From: Streptomyces sp. SPB162
GTDB lineage: Bacteria > Actinomycetota > Actinomycetes > Streptomycetales > Streptomycetaceae
Direction: 5' to 3'
Assembly: GCF_029504575.1 (NCBI RefSeq)
Contig: NZ_JAQFII010000001.1
Span: forward strand, 1,326,501 to 1,390,500
Length of the DNA: 64,000 bases
The translations under genes and the position numbers were made by a program. Of the stretch, positions 24,737 to 32,874 are shown one piece after another. Position 1 is the first letter of the stretch. Each line of letters opens with the position of its first letter. The notes beneath the pieces are model-generated. The model searched no databases. It worked only from the letters and a program-made list of their open reading frames with translations, and was not told the DNA's origin.

Positions 24737-26446
24737 TGCTGCCCCTTCGCTTTTGTGGCTTCGCGCCTGCCGAGCGCGATGGCGACAGCGCAGGACAGAA
24801 TCCCCACCATAGCGAGAGTCCACTCGGGAACCGTACCGACGCGGTCGGCCACCGTGAGCTGGTCGCGCAGTGGGATCCGGGCACTCAGGACATCCCGGGT
24901 GAATTCCTTCGTGCGCTGCTCGATGGTGCCGTCGGGGGCCACCACGGCGCTGATGCCGCTGGTCGCGGCGGTGACGATGGCGCGCCCGTGCTCGACGGCC
25001 CGCAGCCGCGACATGGCGAGCTGCTGCTCGGGCTGCCCGGTGCGGCCGTACGTCGCGTTGTTGGTCTGGACGATGATCGCGCGGGCGCCGGCCTTCACGG
25101 TGTCGTGCACGATCTCGTCGTAGGCGACCTCGAAGCAGATGACGTCGCCGAGCGTGGCGGGCCCGATCTTGAGCACGCCGGTGTTCTTCCCCGGGTAGAA
25201 GTCCCGCGGGATCTGGTCGAGCCGCTTGATGACCTTGCTGAGTTCCGCGCGGAAGGGCACGTACTCGCCGAACGGCACCGGGTGCTGCTTGGTGTACGAG
25301 GCGCCGGGCCCGGAGACCGGGTCCCAGACGATGCCCTCGTTCTGCACGTGCCGGGCGTCCGGGCCGTCGACCAGCGCGCCGACCAGGATCGGGACGCCCA
25401 CGGCGCGGACCGCGCGGGTGATCCGGTCGTACGCCTGGGGGTTGCTGAACGGGTCGAGGTCGGAGGAGTTCTCCGGCCAGATCACCAGATCCGGCTTGGG
25501 CGTCCGCTTCGCCTTGATGTCCTCGGCCAGCTGGAGGGTGGCCGCGACATGGTTGTCCAGGATCTGCAGCGGCCGGCCGAGGAAGTGCATCCCCGGCTGC
25601 TCGACGTTGCCCTGCACGACGGCCACCTTGACGAAGTCGGTGGCGTCGGTGGGCACCGGCACCGCGTACCCGGCGGCGACCAGGGCGCCCGCGAGCGCCG
25701 CGGACCCCACGGCGGGCAGCAGCGTCCGGGCGGTGCGGGCGGTCCCGGCGGCGCGCAGGCGCGGGGCGGCGAGCACGGCCGCGGCCAGCAGCGTGCGCGG
25801 TCAGCGCGACGGCGAAGGTCACCAACGGAGCCCCGCCGAGGGCGGCCAGCGGTGTGAAGGTCGAGCCGGTGTTGGCGAAGGCGAGCCGGCCCCAGGGGAA
25901 GCCGCCGAACGGCAGCCGGTCCCTGGCCAGTTCCTCGGCCACCCACAGGCAGCCGCCCCACAGCGGCCACCACGGCAGCCGCGAGGTGACCGCCAGGCCG
26001 GCCCCGAGCGCGGCGATGAAGAGCGCCTCCAACACGGACAGCCCGAAGACCGCGTCATAGCCGACGACCCGCAGCCACAGCAGGAGCCACAGGAAGAAGG
26101 GCAGCGCGAAGGCGAAGCCGAGCCAGGCGCCCTGGCGGGCGGTCCTGCCCCGGGTGAGGACGGACAGCCCGGCGACCGCGGCGATCGACAGCGGCCACAC
26201 GTCGTAGGGCGGGAAAGCGGCGGCGAGCGCCAGTCCGCAGAGCACGGCGGCGGCGCTGCGGGGGGCCGCGCGGCGGGCGGCGAGCGCGGCACGCCGGCGG
26301 CGGCCGGGCCGCTCGGGCGCGGGGCCGGCCCGGTCCTGCGGCGCGTCCGGAGCGGCGGCCTGGTCCACGGCGGCCTCCTCGGAGGGCTCCACGGCCGGTT
26401 CCGCGGCTGGGTCCACGGCCGGGGCGGTGTCGGGTCGCGGGCGCAC
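24733..26446 (-). pseudogene. lnt: Apolipoprotein N-acyltransferase, frameshifted
   Basis: The N-terminal part (from the GTG at 26446, with AGGAAGG upstream) is acidic, then has ~6 membrane helices up to VTFAVALTAH. The rest, starting LLAAAVLAAPRLRAAG, is in the next frame and holds the carbon-nitrogen hydrolase domain with IWPENSS (Glu), PVPFGEY and VICFEVAYDE (Cys). Removing one base around 25788-25800 joins them into a ~570-aa Lnt. The enzyme N-acylates diacylglyceryl-Cys of lipoproteins. All motifs are intact, so a sequencing indel is likely. Confidence 0.87.
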
Positions 26447-27013
26447 GTCGCGGCCTTCCTGCAGGTGGTGAGCTGGTGCAGTGACGGTACAGCGTGTGCG
26501 CGCCGCCGCGGGTCGCGGGTGCGTAACGGACAAAGACCCGGCTGGGGTGACGCGGGAGCGCGGCGGCGCGGGAGGGTGGCGGCCCGGGAGCGCCCGCTGC
26601 GGAACGAGCCCGGAACGCCCTTCGGGCCGACCTGGGACCCGCTGGCTGCGAGTCGGCGCCAAGGCCGTTGTCTACTGGGCGTCCGGGCCCTTCCCGGGTC
26701 ACACCTGCCGTCCGGCGGCACTCGCCGTGGAGCGAGCCGCTTTCCGTGCCGCTGACGCTGGACCTGGCTGCCAGTGGCGGCGTGCACGTGCGGCGCGACA
26801 CCCCATGGCCCAGCGGCGGCCGACGGATTCGCGGAGGGTCCCCGGTCCGACGTCCTGTGGTGGACTCGGCCGAACCTACTCGCCCTCGACCACTGGCTGT
26901 CAATAGCGGCTTGACCTGCGAGGACGCGTCAAATCAGCAGGTCAGTGCGGGCCCTGGCGACTCGGCGCGACAGGCCGAGGGAACACCGTTCGGCCGCATG
27001 TGACCGCCGCCGG
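26447..27013. other. 567-bp region with no supported gene
   Basis: Open frames on both strands here are Arg/Pro-rich and resemble shadow translations, with no ribosome sites. It contains a weak dyad TGACCTGC (26912-26919) / GCAGGTCA (26937-26944) and presumably the lnt promoter at its left end. The right end should hold the terminator of the amidohydrolase gene, but no strong hairpin was recognised. Confidence 0.55.
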
Positions 27014-28642
27014 TCACTCATTCGGCCGTGCGTAGACGGTCCGACCGGCCACGACGGTACGCAGAGCGACCGGAAGCGCACGGTCCGGTGCGACGTCCGG
27101 CAGCCCCGGAGTGCCGGAACGCGGGTCGGTGGACCAGTTGGCGACCCGTTCGTCCGGGGCCTGCACCACCAGTTCGCCGCCGCGCCACAGCACGTAGTCG
27201 GCGGGCGCGCCCGGCACCAGGACGCCGGTGTCGTCCCGGCCGACCGCGCGCCAGCCGCCCCGGGTGTGGGCGTTGAAGGCGGCGCGGGCCGAGATGCGGT
27301 GCCCGGAGGTGCGGTGGAACGCGGCCGCGCGCACGGCGCCCCAGGGGTCGAGCGGGGTGACGGGGCTGTCGGAGCCGAGGACCAGCGGCACTCCGGCCCG
27401 CACCATGGCGGCGTAGGAGTTGAGTGTCCTGGCCCGCTCGGCCCCGAGCCGCTCCGCGTACATGCCGTCCTCGCCGCCCCAGGCCGCGTCGAAGGCGGGC
27501 TGGACCGAGGCGATCAGGCCCAGCTCGGCGAAGCCGGCGATCGCGTCGGGCGTCATCATCTCGGCGTGCTCGACCCGGTGGCGCAGTGCCCGGACGCGGT
27601 CGGTGCCGACCCGCTCCGCGGCGGCCCGGACCCCGGCCACGACGGAGGACACGGCGGCGTCCCCGATGGCGTGGAAACCCGCCTGGACGCCGGCCTCGGT
27701 GCAGGCGGCGACGTGGGCGGCGATGGTGTCGGTGTCGAGGAAGGAGATGCCGTCGTGCGGCGCGTCGGCGTAGGGCGCGTGCAGGCAGGCGGTGTGGGAG
27801 CCGAGGGATCCGTCGACGAACAGGTCGCCGCCCGCTCCGACGGCGCCCAGCTCCCGGATCCGGTCGAGCCCCGACGCGTCCTTGACGGCCTCCGCCCAGT
27901 AGCCGAAGACCTGGGGTCCGGATTCCGCCGCGGCGAGTGCCAGCAGCCCGGTGAGGTCGTCCTCGGAGGAGATGTCGGGCCCCGCGCACTCGTGCACGGC
28001 GCTGATTCCCAGCGAGGCGGCGTGGCGCAGGGCCGCGCGCTGCGCCGCGAGCCGCTGCGCGGGGGTGACGGCGGCGTGCGCGGCGCGGCGTACCGCGTGG
28101 TGCGCGTCGGCGGTGAGCGGGCCCCGCGGGTGGTACCCGGGCAGCTCGCGCACGCCGGGGACGAGGTCGAGCAGCGCGGTGGTGACGACGGCGGAATGCA
28201 CGTCCACCCGCGTCAGGTAGAGCGGACGGCCACCGACGGCCTCGTCCAGCTCCTGGCGCGAGGGGGTCCGCCGCTCGGGCCAGCGCGACTCGTCCCAGCC
28301 ATGGCCGAGCAGCACCCGGTCGCCGGAGCGGTCGCGGGCGAACGCGGCGGTGCGCGCGAGCGCGTCCGCGAGCGAGGTGGCCGCGGTGAGGTCGAGGCCG
28401 GTGAGCGCCAGTCCGGTGGCGGTGGTGTGCACGTGCGCGTCGGTGAACGCCGGGGTGACGAGCGCGCCGTCGAGTCGCACCACCTCGTCGACGCCCTCCA
28501 CGAAGGAGTCGGCGGCGCCCTCGGATCCCACCCAGGCGACGGTGCCGCCCTCCACGACCATGGCCGTGGCGAAGGGGTCGGCGGGGCTGTAGACGGTTCC
28601 GCCGCGCAGCAGCACGGTGGTGGAGGGGGTGCGCTCGTTCAT
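27014..28642 (-). CDS. YtcJ-like amidohydrolase (Amidohydro_3)
   Basis: The protein has 542 aa. A composite beta domain flanks a metal-dependent TIM barrel with TDAHVHT (metal ligands), DGSLGSHTA (lysine position absent), FHAIGDAA and HRVEHAEM motifs and LGSDSPVTPLDPW near the end, typical of YtcJ-type deacylases. Substrate is unknown; relatives hydrolyse amides or imines. The start MNERTPSTT was chosen because the upstream extension overlaps the Lrp gene and is shadow-like. It lies 28 bp after the Lrp gene in the same direction, so it may be Lrp-controlled. Confidence 0.85.
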   Translation of the reverse strand: MNERTPSTTVLLRGGTVYSPADPFATAMVVEGGTVAWVGSEGAADSFVEGVDEVVRLDGALVTPAFTDAHVHTTATGLALTGLDLTAATSLADALARTAAFARDRSGDRVLLGHGWDESRWPERRTPSRQELDEAVGGRPLYLTRVDVHSAVVTTALLDLVPGVRELPGYHPRGPLTADAHHAVRRAAHAAVTPAQRLAAQRAALRHAASLGISAVHECAGPDISSEDDLTGLLALAAAESGPQVFGYWAEAVKDASGLDRIRELGAVGAGGDLFVDGSLGSHTACLHAPYADAPHDGISFLDTDTIAAHVAACTEAGVQAGFHAIGDAAVSSVVAGVRAAAERVGTDRVRALRHRVEHAEMMTPDAIAGFAELGLIASVQPAFDAAWGGEDGMYAERLGAERARTLNSYAAMVRAGVPLVLGSDSPVTPLDPWGAVRAAAFHRTSGHRISARAAFNAHTRGGWRAVGRDDTGVLVPGAPADYVLWRGGELVVQAPDERVANWSTDPRSGTPGLPDVAPDRALPVALRTVVAGRTVYARPNE

Positions 28643-28670
28643 GAGGAACAGTCTCTCCCCTGCCCGGAGC

Positions 28671-29120
28671 TCAGATGCGCGGGGGCCTGGCCTCGTACGG
28701 GGTGGACAGCACGACGGTGGTGCGGGTGGAGACCCCGGCCAGGGTGCGGATCCGGGCGAGCAGGTGCTCCAGCTCGCCGGGGGTCGCGACGCGGACCTTG
28801 AGGATGTAGTTCTCCTCCCCCGCGACACTGTGGCAGGCCTCGATCTCCGGCACTTCGGCGAGGCGCTCCGCGATGTCGTCGGGCGCGCTCGGGTCGAACG
28901 GCTTGATCGAGATGAACGCCGTCAGGGACAGGCCGACCGCTTCCGCGTCGACGATCGCGGCATAGCCGCGGATCACCCCGCGCTGCTCCAGACGGCGCAC
29001 CCGCTGGTGCACCGCCGAGGTGGACAGGCCCGTGGCCTTGCCCAGGTCGGTATAGCTCATCCGCCCATCGGCGACGAGAAGTTCCACGATCTGCTGGTCC
29101 AGCTCCTCCACGGCGGTCAA
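28671..29120 (-). CDS. Lrp/AsnC family regulator
   Basis: The protein has ~149 aa. The N-terminal helix-turn-helix reads LDQQIVELL...YTDLGKATGLSTSAVHQRVRRLEQRGVI; the RAM ligand domain follows with SVAGEENYILKVRV and ends TPYEARPPRI. It senses small molecules, usually amino acids. The start is uncertain: TTG at 29120 gives the usual MTAVEEL-type N-terminus, GTG at 29111 is an alternative, and the longer frame is unlikely. It is the first gene of a pair with the amidohydrolase. Confidence 0.85.
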   Translation of the reverse strand: MTAVEELDQQIVELLVADGRMSYTDLGKATGLSTSAVHQRVRRLEQRGVIRGYAAIVDAEAVGLSLTAFISIKPFDPSAPDDIAERLAEVPEIEACHSVAGEENYILKVRVATPGELEHLLARIRTLAGVSTRTTVVLSTPYEARPPRI

Positions 29121-29360
29121 CCTACTGCCCCGGAGGCACTCCGGCACAGCGGGCGGGGGGCACGCCGGGGCGGAAGGGCGTTCTCCGGGGGCGCGTATGT
29201 CCCGTACGGCGCCCGATGTGATGAAGGCCACACCGTACGCACCCCACGATGACGGCCGCAGAGGTTATCGGCGGCGCTGGACGGGAAGTGCTCGCTATGG
29301 CCGTGGCCGTCGCGCCCGGCGGGCCCGTCGAACGGGCGTTCATCCAAGGGGGATCCACCT

Positions 29361-29792
29361 ATGCGCACCCATGTGCGGCCCAGCCGCAGCGACCGTACGC
29401 AATCCGTGCTCGAGGAGGACGACGAACGGGCGCAGGCGCTCGAAGCCGCCGCCCTGGACGCCGAGGAGGCGTTCGACGAGGAGGTCTACGCCGTCCTGCG
29501 GGTGCACTGCCCGGACTGCGCGCGGCCGATAGCGCTGTTCGAGGGTGAGGACGTGCTGCCGCAGCACGCGCTGTGCCCCACGCCGTGGAATCCCTTCGGC
29601 CTCACCGTGTGCGCCGGTTCCGGGCGCGCGATGCGGGACGCGCAGCCCGTGGACGGCATGGAGTACACCGGCGAGGATCTCGCCACGCTGCTGACGCTCC
29701 CGGTCGGACTCGACTGGCGCACCCAGCCGTTCTCGCACGCGTACGGCCCCGAGTCGCGCCCGGTGCGGGTGCCGCGTCAGCGCGCGGCCTGA
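29361..29792 (+). CDS. Conserved hypothetical protein, 143 aa
   Basis: The protein is soluble and acidic, with an N-terminal Glu/Ala-rich helix (~17-45) followed by a VHCPDCARPIALFEGEDVLPQHALCP region (~48-73) that has a CxxC pair and a further Cys, possibly binding zinc. AAGGGGGA lies just before the ATG. No family is recognised. It is transcribed away from the Lrp gene and ends at a strong terminator, so it is a single-gene unit. Confidence 0.7.
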   Translation: MRTHVRPSRSDRTQSVLEEDDERAQALEAAALDAEEAFDEEVYAVLRVHCPDCARPIALFEGEDVLPQHALCPTPWNPFGLTVCAGSGRAMRDAQPVDGMEYTGEDLATLLTLPVGLDWRTQPFSHAYGPESRPVRVPRQRAA

Positions 29793-29816
29793 GCCCGGCG
29801 GCGACCGCCCGCGCGA

Positions 29817-29847
29817 CGGTGCCGCGTCCCCGGGGGGCGCGGCACCG
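29817..29847. terminator. Bidirectional terminator hairpin
   Basis: A 10-bp perfect stem (29817-29826 with 29838-29847) with an 11-nt loop lies between convergent genes. Confidence 0.7.
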
Positions 29848-29856
29848 GCCCGGATG

Positions 29857-31032
29857 TTACGGCTTGCTCTCCGGCCCGGCGAGGTGCCGGGCGATGACCA
29901 TCCGCTGGATCTGGTTGGTGCCCTCGACGATCTGCAGCACCTTGGCCTCGCGCATGTAGCGCTCGACGGGGAAGTCGACCGTGTAGCCGTAGCCGCCGAG
30001 GAGTTGCACGGCGTCGGTGGTCACCTGCATCGCCGCGTCCGTGCAGAAGAGCTTCGCCATGGCCGCCTGCCGCGAGAAGTCCCGGCCGGCGTCGCGCAGC
30101 CGGGCCGCGGCGAGATAGAGCGCCCGGCCGGCCTCGATCTTGGTCGCCATGTCGGCGAGCATGAAGCGCAGCCCCTGGAAGTCCACCAGGGGCCGGCCGA
30201 ACTGCTTGCGCGCCAACGTGTAGGCCAGCGCCTCGTCGAGGGCGCCCTGGGCGACCCCGACGGCGCAGGCCGCGATGCCGAGCCGGCCCGAGTCGAGTGC
30301 GGACAGCGCGATGGAGAAGCCCTGGCCCTCCTCGCCGACCCGCCGGCTGTCCGGGACGCTCACGCCGTCGAAGTGGACCTGCGCGGTGGGCGAGCCCTTC
30401 ATGCCCATCTTCCGCTCGGGCTGGGCCGCGGTCAGGCCCGGTGAGTCGGCGGGGACCAGGAACGCGGTGATCCCGCGCGGGCCTTCGGCGCCGCTGCGGG
30501 CGAGCACGGTGTAGAAGTCGGCGACGCCGCCGTGGGTGATCCACGCCTTGGTGCCGTCGATGGTCCAACTCCCGTCGCGCAGGACCGCGCGGGTGTTCAG
30601 GGACGCGGCGTCCGAGCCCGCCGCGGGCTCGGAGAGGCAGTACGCGCCCAGCAGCGCGCCGCCGAGCATGGCGGGCAGGTGCTCCGCACGCTGCTCCTTC
30701 GTGCCGAAGTGCGCCAGCGCGTGGCAGGCGAGGGTGTGGACGCTCACGCCGAGGCCGACGGTGAGCCGGGCGGCCGCCAGCTCCTCCAGCACCTGCAGGT
30801 ACACCTCGTAGGGCTGTCCCCCGCCGCCGTGCTCCTCCGCGTAGGGGAGGCCGAGCAGCCCCGCCTCGCCGATGAGGGAGAACGTGTCCCGCGGGAAGTG
30901 CCCGCTGTCCTCCTCCTCGGCGGCCCGGGGAAGGATCTCCCGCTGGGCCAGCTCGCGAGTGAGGGCGAGCAGGTCTCGGGCCTCCTCGGTGGGCAAGTGG
31001 CGGTCTACCGGTTGCGGGCCGTTGCGGGGCAT
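29857..31032 (-). CDS. Acyl-CoA dehydrogenase
   Basis: The protein has 391 aa and the three-part acyl-CoA dehydrogenase fold. It shows YCLSEPAAGSDAAS (substrate/FAD), GTKAWITHGG, RKQFGRPLVDFQ, LLGGYGYTVDFPVER and the catalytic Glu in IVEGTNQIQR (~371). It oxidises acyl-CoA to enoyl-CoA with FAD, passing electrons to ETF. GGAGGA lies upstream of the ATG at 31032. No ETF or hydratase gene is adjacent, so the pathway is not evident. Short- or branched-chain substrates are typical for this subgroup, which is inference. Confidence 0.93.
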   Translation of the reverse strand: MPRNGPQPVDRHLPTEEARDLLALTRELAQREILPRAAEEEDSGHFPRDTFSLIGEAGLLGLPYAEEHGGGGQPYEVYLQVLEELAAARLTVGLGVSVHTLACHALAHFGTKEQRAEHLPAMLGGALLGAYCLSEPAAGSDAASLNTRAVLRDGSWTIDGTKAWITHGGVADFYTVLARSGAEGPRGITAFLVPADSPGLTAAQPERKMGMKGSPTAQVHFDGVSVPDSRRVGEEGQGFSIALSALDSGRLGIAACAVGVAQGALDEALAYTLARKQFGRPLVDFQGLRFMLADMATKIEAGRALYLAAARLRDAGRDFSRQAAMAKLFCTDAAMQVTTDAVQLLGGYGYTVDFPVERYMREAKVLQIVEGTNQIQRMVIARHLAGPESKP

Positions 31033-31467
31033 GGCGGCACGCTCCTCCCTGTCAGGCGCGGCGGCGGCCGCCCAGGGTGTGGCGGCGCCGTACGTCTTGC
31101 GGTGCCCAAATGCCGATCGTCTCCCGCCGGGTCGCGGCGGGGCTTGATCAGCGGCTGTGGCGCGATGGAGTATGCCCGATCGGGCGCCCGGCGTCACGGG
31201 GCGAGGCCCGCTTCCGGTACGGACCATGGGTCTTCCAGGGGTCGGTGGGGCCCGGCACCCTGCGCACCCGGGGGTACGCCGCGGTGCGGCGGGCGACGGG
31301 TTCGACGGCGTACCCGCCCGTCGTCCGTACCGCCGCTGTCCGGCGGCGGCGGGCGTGTCCGTCCGGGCCTCCCGCTCGGCCTCGGCGGTACGACGTTCGC
31401 ACCAGCGGCCGGGACCGAGTCGTCCCGGCGGCCTCCGGATGGCCGCCTGGCGGCCGCCAGGGGCCCC
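31033..31467. other. 435-bp gap with no supported gene
   Basis: Frames here lack ribosome sites and coding-like composition. It should contain the promoter of the acyl-CoA dehydrogenase gene. No clear hairpin, repeat or RNA was seen. Confidence 0.5.
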
Positions 31468-32805
31468 TCAGGTGCCCGTCAGGCGCAGCATGGCCCACAG
31501 CGCGGTCGTGGCCCCCACCAGCGTCACAGGCACCGTCAGCAGGCCCAGGCGGGTGAAGACGCCCAGCTGCGGATCCTTGCCGTGGTCGCTGAGGATCCGG
31601 CGCCACAGCAAGGTGGCCAGCGAGCCGGCGTAGGTGAGGTTCGGTCCGAGGTTCACTCCGATCAGGACGGCGAGCACGGGGCCCGGCCCGGCCGTCGCGA
31701 CGAGCGGCAGCAGGGCCAGCACCGCGGGCAGGTTGTTGATCAGGTTGGCCAGCACGGCGGCGAACGCGGCCACCGCCAGCAGTTCGGGCAGCCCCGCGCC
31801 GTCCGGCAGCACCCGGCCCGCCGCGTCGGCCAGACCGTTGTCGACCACGGCCTTGACGACGACGCCCAGCGCCAGCACGAACAGGCAGAACAGCGGGTTC
31901 GCGGCGCCCACCAGGCCGCGTACGGTCGTCCGCCCGCGGCGCAGCGCCCGCGCCCCCAGCACCAGCGCCCCGGCCAGCGCCGCCCAGGCGGGGTCTGCCC
32001 CGGCCAGGGACGCCACGACGAAGCCGACGAGGGTCAGGGCCACGACGACGAGGGTGAACACCGGCAGCGCGGGCCGCGCCACCGGTTCCATCGCGCGCGG
32101 CGGGGCGGCCAGATCGGCGGCGAAGAACCGGCGGAAGACCAGGTACTCCAGCCCGATCGCCACCAGCCAGGGCAGCGCCATCAGCGCCGCGAAGCGGGTG
32201 AAGGACAGCCCGGCCGCGGCGAAGGCGAGCAGGTTGGTCAGGTTGGAGACCGGGAGCAGCAGCGACGCCGAGTTCGCCAGGTGCGCGCACGCGTAGACGT
32301 GCGGCCTGGACCGGGTGCCGGCGCGGGCGGCGGTCACGATGACCACCGGGGTCAGCAGCACCACCGTCGCGTCCAGGCTGAGGACGGCGGTGATCAGCGA
32401 GGCCACCGCGAACACCCCGGCCAGCAGCCGGCGGGGCTCGCCCCGGCAGGCACGGGCCATCGCGTCCCCGGCCGCGGTGAAGAGGCCCGCGTCGGCGCAG
32501 AGTTCGGCCAGCACCAGCACGGCGGCGAGGAAGCCGACGACCGGCAGCAGTTCCCTCGTCTGCGCCCAGGCGTCCTGCCACGTCACCGCGCCCGTCGCGG
32601 TGACCAGGACCGCCGCCGGCACCGCCGCGACGGCCTCGGGCAGGCCGCGCGGGCGGGCGACCGCGAACCCCAGGACCAGCAGGAGCAGGACGACGGACAG
32701 GATCTCGGCTGCGGTGGTGCTCAGGGTCGCTCTCCACGGGCCTGCGGCGGGCGGTCGGCGGAGCCGCCGGAAGCGGGCACGCAGGACCAGGTCAGGAGCC
32801 AGCAT
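31468..32805 (-). CDS. SLC13/ArsB-type permease
   Basis: The protein has 445 aa and about ten membrane helices. The two SLC13/ArsB inverted-repeat hairpin signatures are visible: HLANSASLLLPVSNLTNLLAF (~186-206) and LANLINNLPAVLALLPL (~357-373), both with the conserved Asn/Pro. The group includes arsenite, citrate and dicarboxylate transporters; no arsR or arsC gene is nearby, so arsenite export is not supported. The first 30 residues are Arg-rich and the start may lie further in. It is followed leftward by a gene-free stretch. Confidence 0.8.
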   Translation of the reverse strand: MLAPDLVLRARFRRLRRPPAAGPWRATLSTTAAEILSVVLLLLVLGFAVARPRGLPEAVAAVPAAVLVTATGAVTWQDAWAQTRELLPVVGFLAAVLVLAELCADAGLFTAAGDAMARACRGEPRRLLAGVFAVASLITAVLSLDATVVLLTPVVIVTAARAGTRSRPHVYACAHLANSASLLLPVSNLTNLLAFAAAGLSFTRFAALMALPWLVAIGLEYLVFRRFFAADLAAPPRAMEPVARPALPVFTLVVVALTLVGFVVASLAGADPAWAALAGALVLGARALRRGRTTVRGLVGAANPLFCLFVLALGVVVKAVVDNGLADAAGRVLPDGAGLPELLAVAAFAAVLANLINNLPAVLALLPLVATAGPGPVLAVLIGVNLGPNLTYAGSLATLLWRRILSDHGKDPQLGVFTRLGLLTVPVTLVGATTALWAMLRLTGT

Positions 32806-32874
32806 GCACCACGCCGCCGACAGGCCGGGCGGCAGCGGCGGTGAGTCCCCCCTTGAGGTGCGGACGGGCCGCCG

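Noticed and set aside
26447..27013. Possible decayed gene between lnt and the amidohydrolase
   Set aside because: No frame has coding-like composition, a ribosome site or a recognisable motif.
31468..32805. Arsenite resistance locus
   Set aside because: The permease has the ArsB/SLC13 fold but there is no arsR, arsC or arsA; substrate left open.
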